64,000 nucleotides of DNA from Fontibacterium temperatum (lineage in GTDB: Bacteria > Pseudomonadota > Alphaproteobacteria > Pelagibacterales > Pelagibacteraceae). The DNA lies in assembly GCA_964203055.1 (NCBI GenBank), contig CAXNKS010000002.1:1-64000 (forward strand). Direction: 5' to 3'. The notes under the pieces were generated by a model. The model did not search any database. It had not been told where the DNA came from and saw only the letters and a program-made list of their open reading frames with translations. The translations under genes were made by a program, and so were the position numbers. Every line of letters begins with the position of its first letter. Within the stretch, counting starts at the first letter, position 1. Below are positions 1 through 9,111 of the stretch, piece after piece.

Positions 1-262
1 GTGGGGCGTTCTGTTACCCGGTGCCCCGGACCGTGCTTATCTAATTAATAAATTAATTAGGCAGCGAGAGCAAATTGTTCATTTGCGTTTATATTTTAGT
101 CCTTTGCGGTGGTACTATACCGGACGAAAGAAAAGCCTTTAGACATTAGTCGATTCTATTTCACCCCCATAAGTTGAAATTGGTGGAGGTGCAGGGTACC
201 GCCCCCTGGTCCTCAATGTTTATTACGAATCTCGTTTATCGTCATAGTTGGAAAACCAACAT
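1..262 (-). ncRNA. ssrA: tmRNA, circularly permuted two-piece form (left end cut by window)
   Basis: This RNA rescues stalled ribosomes, acting first as tRNA-Ala and then as mRNA for a degradation tag. On the minus strand the acceptor piece comes first and ends in CCA at 183-181. A 12-nt spacer (180-169) follows, then the coding piece starts with GGGGGTG at 168. GGGGGTG pairs with CACCTCC just before ACCA, including a G3-U pair, the alanine identity signal. A T-arm-like stem CAGGG/CCCTG precedes the CCA end. The tag frame reads ANEQFALAA then TAA (86-57), a typical proteolysis tag. An AT-rich stem follows (60-41), then a GGGGC/GCCCC stem near position 1. The outer 5' limit, a GTTGG/CCAAC hairpin at 247-260, is approximate. 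Confidence 0.9.
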
Positions 263-328
263 TAATAATATAAGACTTTGAATCGCTAAATTAAAGATAT
301 ATTTAAAATCTAAGCATTTCGTAAGACA

Positions 329-1279
329 ATGGAACTAACTTCAGAACAAAAAAAAGAAATTCAAGAACAACAATCACAAAGCAATTCTACAAAAAGAGTA
401 ACCTCTCCTGAACTTGAAAAGGTTCTTTATGAAGCAATTCCAGTTCTAGATCATGGATTTATAAGAGTCATAGATTACATGGGTGATGATAGTTCAATTG
501 TTCAATCTGCCAGAGTTTCTTATGGAAAAGGAACTAAGAAAGTCTCAACAGATGAAGGTTTGATAAGATATTTAATGAGGCATTGGCATAGCACTCCATT
601 TGAAATGTGCGAGATCAAGTATCACGTAAAGCTTCCAATTTTTATAGCAAGACAGTGGATTAGACACAGAACGGCTAATGTAAATGAGTACTCAGCAAGA
701 TACTCTATATTAGATAAAGAGTTTTACATTCCAGCAAAAGAGCAATTATCGGCACAGGCAACTAATAATCGACAAGGTCGAGGTGATTTGATTACGGGCC
801 AACAAGCCGATGAAGTTCTTAAAATTTTAAAAGATGATGCGGTAAGAACTTATGACAATTATGAAAAAATGTTGAATGAAAGATTTGATGGAACAATTAT
901 TGATGAAAAAAAATCTGGTCTAGCAAGAGAACTTGCAAGAATGAATTTAACATTAAATTCATATACTCAGTGGTATTGGAAAACTGATCTTTTAAATCTC
1001 ATGAATTTTTTATTTTTAAGAGGAGATAGTCATGCACAGTATGAAATTAGAGTTTATGCAGAGAAAATGTTAGATACAGTTAAAAAATGGGTTCCAATCA
1101 CTCATGCAGCATTTTTAGATTATAGAGTTGGAGCTGCTCATTTATCATCAAAAGGATTAAAAATTGTAAAATCAATGATTAATGGAAATAAAATTAGTTA
1201 TGAAGATTCTGGACTTAGTAAAAGAGAGTGGAATGAATTGATGGAAGTAATAGATAAAAAAAATCTTATAGTTATTTAA
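329..1279 (+). CDS. thyX: FAD-dependent thymidylate synthase ThyX
   Basis: This enzyme makes dTMP from dUMP using methylene-THF and FAD/NADPH, with THF as folate product, so dihydrofolate reductase is not obligatory. The family signature RHRxxNxxSxRYS lies at residues 112-126 (RHRTANVNEYSARYS). The preceding IDYMGDDSSIVQSARVS segment is also typical. At 316 residues it is in the longer, alphaproteobacterial size class; the first 25 residues are polar and probably disordered, so the exact start is not certain. It overlaps the end of the convergent Mrp gene by 8 bp. A strong family match. Confidence 0.95.
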   Translation: MELTSEQKKEIQEQQSQSNSTKRVTSPELEKVLYEAIPVLDHGFIRVIDYMGDDSSIVQSARVSYGKGTKKVSTDEGLIRYLMRHWHSTPFEMCEIKYHVKLPIFIARQWIRHRTANVNEYSARYSILDKEFYIPAKEQLSAQATNNRQGRGDLITGQQADEVLKILKDDAVRTYDNYEKMLNERFDGTIIDEKKSGLARELARMNLTLNSYTQWYWKTDLLNLMNFLFLRGDSHAQYEIRVYAEKMLDTVKKWVPITHAAFLDYRVGAAHLSSKGLKIVKSMINGNKISYEDSGLSKREWNELMEVIDKKNLIVI

Positions 1280-2102
1280 TTATTTTTGTAATTTTATTTG
1301 CAATTTCTAAGAACAGTTTTGAAACTTCATGATCTTTAAATTGATCTACAAAAGGCGTTCCTTCATCTGAGTTTTTTCTAAGATTAATATTAATTGGTAT
1401 TTGTCCTAAAAGTTCAATATTAAATTTACTTGCTATATTTTTTCCACCATCTTTTCCAAATATAAAATGTTCAACACCATCATCCGATGTAAAGCTTGTC
1501 ATGTTTTCAATAATGCCTAATATTTTAACATTAGTTCTTTTAAACATTTCAATTCCTCTTTTTACATCAATGATTGCAATATCTTGAGGAGTTGTAATGA
1601 TGATAGCTCCATCAATATCTATCTCTTGAGAAAAAGTTAAAAGAGCATCTCCAGTTCCAGGAGGCATATCAATAATTAAAAAATCAACATTGTCCCATAA
1701 AACTTTATTAGTGAAAGTTTTTATGGTGCTAGCAACCATTGGACCTCTCCATATCATAGGAGTTTCTTCTGAAACCATAAATCCTATAGACATACATTGA
1801 ATATCAAATTTTTTAATTGGAATTAAATTTACACCATCTTCACTTTTTGGTTTTTCTGAAATACCTATCATTTTAGGAAGTGAAGGACCGTAAATATCAG
1901 CATCTAAAATACCAACATTATATTTTAAATTCTTAAGAGCGATTGCAAGGTTAACTGCAATTGTTGATTTTCCAACACCACCTTTGCAACTAGAAACAGC
2001 AATAACTTTTTTTACTCCATTTATTTTATTTTTTTTAAATTGAGTTTTAGGAGAAATTTGATCCATAAAATTCTTGCTAAGATTTGCTTCTTTTTCAGTC
2101 AT
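1272..2102 (-). CDS. mrp: Mrp/ApbC-type P-loop ATPase (Fe-S cluster carrier family), lacking CxxC
   Basis: This is a cytosolic ParA/MinD-fold ATPase of the Mrp/NBP35 family, which carries Fe-S clusters to apoproteins. The deviant Walker A CKGGVGKST is at residues 39-47, with DADIYGPSLP near 68-75 and DMPPGTGDA near 145-153. At 276 residues it lacks the N-terminal DUF59 (MIP18) domain found in many bacterial Mrp proteins. The CxxC that normally follows the ENMS motif is also missing: residues 205-210 read TSDDGV. Family membership is clear, but cluster carriage is therefore uncertain. It is transcribed alone, divergent from hflK and convergent with thyX. Confidence 0.88.
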   Translation of the reverse strand: MTEKEANLSKNFMDQISPKTQFKKNKINGVKKVIAVSSCKGGVGKSTIAVNLAIALKNLKYNVGILDADIYGPSLPKMIGISEKPKSEDGVNLIPIKKFDIQCMSIGFMVSEETPMIWRGPMVASTIKTFTNKVLWDNVDFLIIDMPPGTGDALLTFSQEIDIDGAIIITTPQDIAIIDVKRGIEMFKRTNVKILGIIENMTSFTSDDGVEHFIFGKDGGKNIASKFNIELLGQIPININLRKNSDEGTPFVDQFKDHEVSKLFLEIANKITKIIK

Positions 2103-2173
2103 TTTGGCGCATTGTAATTTTCTTTTAAATAACCATTTATACCTATATTAATAAGCCAATTTTTTAAAATAAT

Positions 2174-3310
2174 ATGTCATTAATTGAGACTAAAAATACT
2201 AAAGATATCTTAAATAAAGAATCTCCTTGGGGCGCTCCTAATAAGAATAACAAGCAGCCTAGCTCTAATAATCCTGATGACATGGAGGATTTAGCAAAAA
2301 AATTTCAAGATGGTTTAAAAAATATGTTTGGTGGATCTTCAAAAACTCCAGATGTAAAAAAACCAATTACTCTTTTTATAATTGGAGCAATTGCTGTTTG
2401 GGCTTTAAGTGGATTTTATAGAGTTGATGCAGACGAACAAGGAGTTGTTTTGAGATTTGGAAAATATACTAACATGACTCAACCAGGATTAAATTATCAT
2501 CTGCCGTTTCCAATTGAGTCTGTGATGACACCAAAAGTTTCTAGGGTAAATAGAATTGATGTTGGTTTTAGATCATCAAATGAGGGAAGCAGAGGGACAA
2601 TTGGGGATATTAAAGAAGAAAGCGCAATGTTAACTGGAGATGAAAATATAGTTGATATTAATTATTCTGTTTTTTGGGTGATAAAAGATGCAAGTAAGTA
2701 TCTGTTTAATATTCAAGATCCAATTGGAACAATTAAAGTTGTTGCTGAAACTGCAATGCGAGAAGTTATTGCTAGAAAAAAAATTCAAACAATTTTAACG
2801 CAAGGTAGAGCAGAAATAGAAATTGAAGTTCAAAAAATAATGCAACAAATTTTAGACTCTTATAATAGTGGAGTTGATATTACCCAAGTACAAGCACAAA
2901 AATCAGATCCACCAGCACAAGTAATTGATTCTTTTAGAGATGTTCAGGCAGCAAAAGCAGATAAAGAGCGAGCGCAAAATGAAGCTGAAGCTTATGCAAA
3001 CGATGTAATTCCAAGAGCGAGAGGAGAGGCTGCTAAAATTGTTCAAGAAGCAGAAGGTTATAAAAAAGAAGTAGTTGCTCAAGCAGAAGGAGAGGCTAGT
3101 CGATTTATTGCTATATATAATGAGTATGCCAAAGCAAAAACTGTCACACAAGAAAGAATGTATCTTGAAACTATGGAAAAAGTTTTGTCAGGTGTTAACA
3201 AAATTATAATTGATAAGCAGTCAGGCTCAGGTGTTGTACCTTACTTGTCTTTACCAGAATTAAAAAAGAATACTGATGCTCAGTCAAAAAAAAGTGAGGT
3301 TAAAAACTAA
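2174..3310 (+). CDS. hflK: HflK, FtsH-associated SPFH membrane protein
   Basis: HflK forms a large inner-membrane complex with HflC that encloses and modulates the FtsH protease. The N-terminal tail is polar and Asn/Pro-rich (about 60 residues), followed by one membrane segment (about 65-82). The SPFH/band-7 domain starts at DEQGVVLRFGKY. An Ala/Glu-rich coiled coil (about 255-305) with RARGEAAKIVQEAEG repeats follows. The length of 378 fits the family. Its TAA stop overlaps the first base of hflC, so the two are translationally coupled. FtsH itself lies about 32 kb away at 34976-36874. Confidence 0.95.
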   Translation: MSLIETKNTKDILNKESPWGAPNKNNKQPSSNNPDDMEDLAKKFQDGLKNMFGGSSKTPDVKKPITLFIIGAIAVWALSGFYRVDADEQGVVLRFGKYTNMTQPGLNYHLPFPIESVMTPKVSRVNRIDVGFRSSNEGSRGTIGDIKEESAMLTGDENIVDINYSVFWVIKDASKYLFNIQDPIGTIKVVAETAMREVIARKKIQTILTQGRAEIEIEVQKIMQQILDSYNSGVDITQVQAQKSDPPAQVIDSFRDVQAAKADKERAQNEAEAYANDVIPRARGEAAKIVQEAEGYKKEVVAQAEGEASRFIAIYNEYAKAKTVTQERMYLETMEKVLSGVNKIIIDKQSGSGVVPYLSLPELKKNTDAQSKKSEVKN

Positions 3311-4197
3311 TGTCTGAAAAAATATTAAAAATTTCAATTTTTGTAGCTGTGCTAACTGGTTTACTAATTTATTCAACATTCTTTATTGTAAAAGAAACTC
3401 ATCAGGCAATTGTTTTACAATTAGGAGAACCAAAAAAAGTTTATAAAGATGCGGGCTTATATTTTAAAATTCCTTTAATTCAAAATGTTCATTTCCTTGA
3501 TAAAAGAGTAATAGATATAGATGCTCCAGCGGAAGAGGTTATAGCCTTAGATCAAAAAAGAATAATTGTTGATGCTTATGCAAAATTTATAATTAATGAT
3601 CCATTAAAATTTTATATCTCAGTAGGAAATGAGAGAATTGCTCAATCAAGATTAGCATCAATTATTAACGCTAAAATAAGAGGTGTTTTAGGTAAGGAAA
3701 ACCTAGTTAATTTGATTTCAACCAATAGAAACAAACTTATGAGTCAAATTACTAAAGATGTCGCTGAAGAGGCTAAAGACTTTGGTATTGATGTTATTGA
3801 TGTGCGTATTAAAAGAGCAGATCTGCCATCTGCTAATAGTGAGGCAATTTTTAAAAGAATGCAAACTGAGCGAACTCGAGAAGCAAAAGAGTTTAGAGCG
3901 CAGGGCTTTGAGGTTGGGCAAACGATTAAATCTATAGCTGATAAAGAAGTTGCTATCATATTAGCTGACGCAAGAAAAACCGCTCAAATTACAAGGGGAG
4001 AAGGGGATGGTCTTAGAAACAAAATATTTGCAGATGCATTCGGACGAGACCCAGAATTTTTCAGTTTTTATAGAGCAATGCAGTCTTATGAAAAATCTTT
4101 GATTAGTGGCAGCGAAACATCTTTAGTCTTGTCACCTGATAGCGAATTTTTTAGATATTTTGGCGAGTCTGGCCTTAAAAAAGTTTTAAAAAAATAA
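3310..4197 (+). CDS. hflC: HflC, partner of HflK
   Basis: This is the second subunit of the HflKC complex around FtsH. It has an N-terminal membrane anchor (about residues 7-25) and a band-7/SPFH domain starting at KETHQAIVLQLGEPKK. The characteristic MQTERTREAKEFRAQG stretch leads into the C-terminal helix. At 295 residues it has the usual length. It starts on the last base of hflK and is followed after 4 bp by a DUF2065 gene and then the DegP-type protease. This is the usual alphaproteobacterial order and suggests one membrane protein quality-control operon. Confidence 0.95.
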   Translation: MSEKILKISIFVAVLTGLLIYSTFFIVKETHQAIVLQLGEPKKVYKDAGLYFKIPLIQNVHFLDKRVIDIDAPAEEVIALDQKRIIVDAYAKFIINDPLKFYISVGNERIAQSRLASIINAKIRGVLGKENLVNLISTNRNKLMSQITKDVAEEAKDFGIDVIDVRIKRADLPSANSEAIFKRMQTERTREAKEFRAQGFEVGQTIKSIADKEVAIILADARKTAQITRGEGDGLRNKIFADAFGRDPEFFSFYRAMQSYEKSLISGSETSLVLSPDSEFFRYFGESGLKKVLKK

Positions 4198-4201
4198 CTT
4201 A

Positions 4202-4393
4202 ATGCTTGAGATTTTAACAGCAGTTGGTTTATTGCTGTTTATTGAAGGTCTTCTCTATGCATTATTTCCAAGTGGTATGAAGAGTATGTTAAATTCCATG
4301 AAAGATTTATCAGAACAAAAATTAAGAGTTGGTGGGCTTATTTTTGCTATTATAGGTTTTATAATAATAGCTTATATAAAAAAATTTCAATGA
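4202..4393 (+). CDS. DUF2065 small membrane protein (YjeT-like)
   Basis: This 63-residue protein has two hydrophobic segments (about residues 3-22 and 44-60) joined by a short polar stretch with FPSGMKSMLNSM and LRVGGL, as in the DUF2065/YjeT family. Its biochemical function is unknown. It sits between hflC and the DegP-type protease, overlapping the protease start by 4 bp (ATGA). That position is conserved in many proteobacteria and suggests a role with the HflKC/DegP group, but this is context only. Confidence 0.8.
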   Translation: MLEILTAVGLLLFIEGLLYALFPSGMKSMLNSMKDLSEQKLRVGGLIFAIIGFIIIAYIKKFQ

Positions 4394-5817
4394 AAAATTT
4401 TAAAAAATTTTTATTAATTATATTTTGTAATGTTTTATTAATTACAAATTTAAATTCAAAAGAAGTTCCCGATTCATTTGCAGATTTAGTTGAAAAATTA
4501 ATACCATCTGTTGTAAATATTTCTGCAACACGAGTTATAGAAACAAGATCTCAAAATCCATTTCCATTTCAATTTCCACCAGGACATCCATTTGAAGATT
4601 TATTTAAAGATTTTGATAGAGGCGGAAGTCCACAAAAAAGAAAATCACAGGCTCTGGGCTCAGGTTTTATAATTGATAAAGCGGGCATTATAATTACTAA
4701 TAATCATGTCATACAAAGCGCTGAGGGAATCTTCGTAAAGTTAACAAATGGGAAAGAATATGAAGCAAAAGTTTTAGGAACAGATCCTACTAGTGATATC
4801 GCTGTCATTAAAATAACAACTAAAGATAATTTAAAAGCAGTATCGTTCGGAGATTCTGATAGGGCAAGAGTTGGGGATTGGGTAGTTGCAATCGGAAACC
4901 CTTTTGGATTAGGCGGAACAGTGACTGCTGGAATTATTTCGGCGCGAAATAGAGATATAAGCCTTGGCAGATATGATGATTTTATTCAAACAGATGCTGC
5001 TATAAATGTTGGAAATTCAGGGGGGCCTCTATTTAATTTAAAAGGAGAAGTTGTTGGAATAAATAGTGCAATCTTGTCTAACTCTGGCGGATCAGTTGGA
5101 ATAGGCTTTGCCATCCCATCCAATCTTGCAAAAAATGTAATTGATCAAATAATTAATACTGGAGAAATTAAGAGGGGATATATTGGAGTCAGAATACAGG
5201 AGGTTACAAAAGAGATAGCAGACAGTCTTGGACTAAAAAATCCTGAAGGGGCTTTAATTTCTAGCGCTGCTACTGATGGGCCTGCAAATAAAGCAGGCAT
5301 TCAAGCAGGAGACGTAATACTTGAGTTTAATAATATTAAAGTTGAAAACTACAGAAGACTTCAAAAAATTGTAGCAGAGACACCAATTGGAAAAAATGTT
5401 GATGTGAAAATATGGAGAAATAAACAAATAATTATAAGAAATATAAAAGTTGCAAGACTTGAAGAAACAGTTGAAGGCAGAAGAGAAAATAATAAGCAGG
5501 TAACACCAACTTCGGCATTTATTAAAGAACTTGGTATTAAAATTAGAAATATTACTAACGAAGACATTGAAAAAAGACCGATTCTAAAAGATAAAAAAGG
5601 TGTTTTCATTTTAGAAATAAAAGGGGATGGTCCACTTGCATTACTACCTATTCAAGAGGGTGAAGTGATTACTGCAGTTGGTAATGCTCCTGTTGTAGAT
5701 ATAAAAAATTTTGAAGATCAGTTTAAAAAGGAAATTAGGAAAAATACAAATTCTATTTTATTGACAATTTTTGATAGCAATAATCAAAGTAAATTTATTG
5801 GTGTAAAAATTAAATAA
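4390..5817 (+). CDS. degP: Periplasmic serine protease/chaperone of the DegP/HtrA (Do) family
   Basis: This enzyme degrades or refolds damaged envelope proteins. It has an N-terminal signal peptide (hydrophobic to about residue 20, then LNSKEV). The trypsin-like triad is His106 (NNHVI), Asp136 (TSDIAVI) and Ser210 (GNSGGPLF), almost the same numbering as E. coli DegP. Two PDZ domains follow (about 260-350 and 385-470). The length of 475 is normal. The start overlaps the DUF2065 gene by 4 bp, and miaA begins 9 bp after its stop. Assignment to DegP rather than DegQ cannot be settled by reading. Confidence 0.93.
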   Translation: MKNFKKFLLIIFCNVLLITNLNSKEVPDSFADLVEKLIPSVVNISATRVIETRSQNPFPFQFPPGHPFEDLFKDFDRGGSPQKRKSQALGSGFIIDKAGIIITNNHVIQSAEGIFVKLTNGKEYEAKVLGTDPTSDIAVIKITTKDNLKAVSFGDSDRARVGDWVVAIGNPFGLGGTVTAGIISARNRDISLGRYDDFIQTDAAINVGNSGGPLFNLKGEVVGINSAILSNSGGSVGIGFAIPSNLAKNVIDQIINTGEIKRGYIGVRIQEVTKEIADSLGLKNPEGALISSAATDGPANKAGIQAGDVILEFNNIKVENYRRLQKIVAETPIGKNVDVKIWRNKQIIIRNIKVARLEETVEGRRENNKQVTPTSAFIKELGIKIRNITNEDIEKRPILKDKKGVFILEIKGDGPLALLPIQEGEVITAVGNAPVVDIKNFEDQFKKEIRKNTNSILLTIFDSNNQSKFIGVKIK

Positions 5818-5826
5818 TTTTTACCA

Positions 5827-6741
5827 ATGCAAAAAATTATTCTTATCGCAGGGCCTACTGGTTCTGGTAAATCAGAAATTGCCATAAGACTTGCTAAAAA
5901 AATAAATGGCGAAATTATTAATGCTGATAGCATGCAAGTTTATAAGGAAATAAAAATTCTATCAGCTAGACCAGAAAAAATTTATAATATTACACATTAT
6001 CTTTATGGTAATATTTCTGTAAAACAAAATTTTTCAGCTGGTGAATGGCTAAAAAAAGTTAAATTAAATTTAAATAAAATCTTAAATAAAAAAAAAATAC
6101 CGATTTTTGTTGGCGGAACAGGTTTATATTTTAAATTATTAACCGAAGGTATTTCTGATATTCCAAAAATTCCAGATTCTATAAGAGCAAAAGCAAGAAG
6201 ATTAAACAAGAAATTAGGAAATGATAAATTTTATAATTTGCTTATAAAATTAGATCCTTTAGTTGAGAATAAGATAAAACAAAATGATACACACAGGCTA
6301 ATTAGAGCCTATGAAGTTATAGTTTTTACAAAAAAATCTTTAATTGAGTGGCAAAAAACTAATAAAAATGACTTTAGTAATTATCGATTTATAAAAATAT
6401 ATATTAACCCTGAAAATAATTTTTTACATAAGTTGCTTAGATTACGTCTTAAAAAAATGTTCGAACTTAATGCAGTCGATGAAGTTAAAAAGTTTTATAA
6501 ACTAAAAGTAGATAAAACTTTACCTGCTAATAAAATTTTAGGATTAGAGGAGATTAAAAAATATCTGGATAAAAAAATTTCTATCGAGAAAGCTTTTGAA
6601 GAAACTTTTATAAGAACAAGAAGATATGTAAAAAGACAAAGAACCTGGTTTAGAGGGCATATGAAAGACTGGATTAGTATTTTTCACCCTAATTTTGATA
6701 TTTTAACAAAAAAAATTGTAAAATTAGTTACTTCATCTTGA
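5827..6741 (+). CDS. miaA: tRNA dimethylallyltransferase MiaA
   Basis: MiaA transfers a dimethylallyl group to A37 of tRNAs that read UNN codons, the first step to i6A/ms2i6A. The P-loop GPTGSGKSEIA (residues 7-17) and the INADSMQVYK segment are characteristic. The GGTGLYFKLL motif and the C-terminal RRYVKRQRTWFR tRNA-binding segment are also present. At 304 residues it is full length. The donor, dimethylallyl diphosphate, comes from the pathway that begins with Dxs at 59.2 kb. It follows degP by 9 bp and probably shares its transcript. Confidence 0.95.
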   Translation: MQKIILIAGPTGSGKSEIAIRLAKKINGEIINADSMQVYKEIKILSARPEKIYNITHYLYGNISVKQNFSAGEWLKKVKLNLNKILNKKKIPIFVGGTGLYFKLLTEGISDIPKIPDSIRAKARRLNKKLGNDKFYNLLIKLDPLVENKIKQNDTHRLIRAYEVIVFTKKSLIEWQKTNKNDFSNYRFIKIYINPENNFLHKLLRLRLKKMFELNAVDEVKKFYKLKVDKTLPANKILGLEEIKKYLDKKISIEKAFEETFIRTRRYVKRQRTWFRGHMKDWISIFHPNFDILTKKIVKLVTSS

Positions 6742-6784
6742 CCGTTAAATTAACTAGTTTAGATTGATTTTCTCGAGAAAATTT

Positions 6785-8548
6785 ATGTCACAAATAACTG
6801 GAGCAGAAATCGTATTCAAAGCTTTTGCCGATCATGGCGTTGAATATATTTTTGGATATCCAGGAGGGGCTATCCTTCCTTTGTATGACGAATTAAGAAA
6901 TCATAAAAAAATTAAACATATTCTTGTTAGACACGAACAAGGAGCAGGACATGCAGCAGAAGGTTATGCAAGATCATCAGGAAAACCAGGAGTTGTTTTA
7001 GTTACTTCAGGTCCAGGAGCAACAAATATGGTAACAGCGTTAACAGATGCCTACATGGACTCAATCCCTTTAGTTTGTGTTACCGGTCAAGTACCAACTC
7101 ATCTAATAGGAACAGACGCTTTTCAAGAATGTGACACGACAGGTATTACAAGACCGTGCACAAAACATAATTGGTTAGTAAAAAATATTAAAGATCTTCC
7201 AATTATTATGCATAAAGCATTTCACATCGCAACTAGCGGACGACCAGGACCAGTTCTTGTTGATATTCCAAAAGATATTCAATTTCAGAAAACAGAATAT
7301 GTAAAAAAGGAAGATGTAATACAAAAAATTAATAAAGTTGTAACTGAAGTTGAAACTTCAGAATTAGATAAGATTGTTGATTTAATTTATAAATCAAAAA
7401 AACCAATTATTTATTCTGGAGGAGGAGTTGTAAATTCTGGAGATAAAGCTTCAGCACTTCTCCAAGATTTAGTTCGTATGACTGGTTTTCCTATTACTTC
7501 AACATTACAAGGACTAGGAGCTTTTCCAGGAGACGACCATCAATTTCTTGGAATGTTAGGGATGCACGGAACATATGAAGCAAACAATGCCATGCATGAT
7601 TGTGATTTGATGATAAATATTGGAGCTCGTTTTGATGATCGTATCACAGGAAAAATAGATAAATTTTCACCGGAATCTAAAAAAATTCATATTGATATTG
7701 ATCCATCATCTATAAATAAAATTATAAAAGTTGATCATGCAGTTGTTGGTGATGTTGAAAATGTTTTAAATAAACTAATTGCAGTTTTTAAGAAAAAATA
7801 TCCCAATTTTAAAAATTCTAATAAAGAAAATATTAGTGAATGGTGGAAGCAAATTAATAAATGGAGAGAAAAAAAATGTTTGTCATTTGTTCAAGGAAAA
7901 AAAACTATTAAACCGCAATATGCAATTGAAAGATTATATGAGCTAACAAAAGATCAAGATACTTTTATAACAACTGAAGTTGGTCAACATCAAATGTGGG
8001 CAGCTCAATATTATAAATTTAATAAACCAAAAAGATGGATGACTTCAGGTGGTCTTGGAACAATGGGCTTTGGTCTACCAGCTGCAATTGGAGTTCAATT
8101 AGCAAATCCTGGAAAGTTAGTTGTTGATGTTGCTGGTGAAGCTTCGATATTGATGAATATTCAAGAATTGTCTACTGCAGTTCAATATAGACTTCCTGTT
8201 AAAATATTTATTATAAACAATCAGTACATGGGAATGGTTAGACAGTGGCAAGAATTGCTTCATGAAAAAAATTATGCAGAAAGCTATACAGAGGCATTAC
8301 CAGATTTTGTTAAACTAGCAGAAGCTTATGGTGCCGTAGGAATTAGAGCATCAACTCCTGACGAGTTAGACTCAAAGATTAAACAAATGATTAAATCAGA
8401 CAAACCAGTACTTTTTGATTGCGTTGTAGATAGAGTTGAAAATTGTTTTCCGATGATACCCTCAGGAAAAGCACATAATGAAATGATTTTAAGTCCAAAA
8501 GATGAAAAAGAAACTAAAATTTCTAAAGAAGGAAAAACCTTGGTATGA
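6785..8548 (+). CDS. ilvB: Acetolactate synthase large (catalytic) subunit
   Basis: This ThDP-dependent enzyme condenses two pyruvates, or pyruvate and 2-oxobutyrate, as the first common step of valine, leucine and isoleucine synthesis. The N-terminal TPP domain contains YPGGAILPLYD and HEQGAGHAAEGYARSSG with the catalytic Glu. The middle domain binds FAD, and the C-terminal part has VDVAGEASILMNIQEL and NNQYMGMVRQWQ. I take the ATG at 6785 (MSQITG); an in-frame TTG at 6764 would add seven atypical residues. The stop overlaps ilvH by 4 bp, so the subunits are co-translated. Confidence 0.96.
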   Translation: MSQITGAEIVFKAFADHGVEYIFGYPGGAILPLYDELRNHKKIKHILVRHEQGAGHAAEGYARSSGKPGVVLVTSGPGATNMVTALTDAYMDSIPLVCVTGQVPTHLIGTDAFQECDTTGITRPCTKHNWLVKNIKDLPIIMHKAFHIATSGRPGPVLVDIPKDIQFQKTEYVKKEDVIQKINKVVTEVETSELDKIVDLIYKSKKPIIYSGGGVVNSGDKASALLQDLVRMTGFPITSTLQGLGAFPGDDHQFLGMLGMHGTYEANNAMHDCDLMINIGARFDDRITGKIDKFSPESKKIHIDIDPSSINKIIKVDHAVVGDVENVLNKLIAVFKKKYPNFKNSNKENISEWWKQINKWREKKCLSFVQGKKTIKPQYAIERLYELTKDQDTFITTEVGQHQMWAAQYYKFNKPKRWMTSGGLGTMGFGLPAAIGVQLANPGKLVVDVAGEASILMNIQELSTAVQYRLPVKIFIINNQYMGMVRQWQELLHEKNYAESYTEALPDFVKLAEAYGAVGIRASTPDELDSKIKQMIKSDKPVLFDCVVDRVENCFPMIPSGKAHNEMILSPKDEKETKISKEGKTLV

Positions 8549-9111
8549 AAAAATCATTATCAGCATATTCAGAAGCTACTACAAAAGAGGAGTTAGAAAG
8601 ACATATTATGGTTGTTTGGGTTGATAACGAAGCTGGAGTGTTGGCAAGAGTTTCAGGTCTTTTTTCAGGACGAGGTTATAATATTGAATCATTAACCGTT
8701 GCCCAAGTGGACGAAGAAAAAAATATATCAAGAATTACTATTGTAACTAATGGAACAAATTCAGTTATAGAGCAAATCAAAGCTCAGTTATTAAAACTTA
8801 TTCCAGTTTATAAAGTTGCCTCATTTCCTGTTGACGATAAGTCCATTTTTAGAGAGCTGGCTTTAATTAAAGTGATAGCTGAGAAAAAAAATCTTGAAAA
8901 AGCTAAAGAAATTTGTAATTCTTATAAGGCGCAATATCTTGATACAACAAGCACTTCTTTTATTGTAGAATTTCATTCAACAAGACGAGAAATAGATAGT
9001 TTTATTAAAGAATTAAAACCTTACGGAATAGCAAGTGTTGCACGAACAGGCCCTTTAGCAATGGCAAAAGGAGCTGAGATAACAGAAGCAAACAAAGGAA
9101 AAGTTATATGA
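8545..9111 (+). CDS. ilvH: Acetolactate synthase small (regulatory) subunit
   Basis: This ACT-domain subunit stabilises IlvB and gives valine feedback control. The N-terminal ACT domain is seen in VWVDNEAGVLARVSGLFSGRGYNIESLTV (about residues 24-52), followed by the second ALS_ss_C domain (IALIKV region and EFHSTRREIDSFI). At 188 residues it has the alphaproteobacterial length, with a short N-terminal extension. ATGA overlaps join it to ilvB upstream and ilvC downstream, so ilvBHC is one tightly coupled operon. Confidence 0.95.
   Translation: MKKSLSAYSEATTKEELERHIMVVWVDNEAGVLARVSGLFSGRGYNIESLTVAQVDEEKNISRITIVTNGTNSVIEQIKAQLLKLIPVYKVASFPVDDKSIFRELALIKVIAEKKNLEKAKEICNSYKAQYLDTTSTSFIVEFHSTRREIDSFIKELKPYGIASVARTGPLAMAKGAEITEANKGKVI

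Noticed and set aside
1..328. Plus-strand structured RNA or short ORF before thyX
   Set aside because: The hairpins are better explained by the minus-strand permuted tmRNA, whose CCA end, G-rich 5' end and tag frame all fit.
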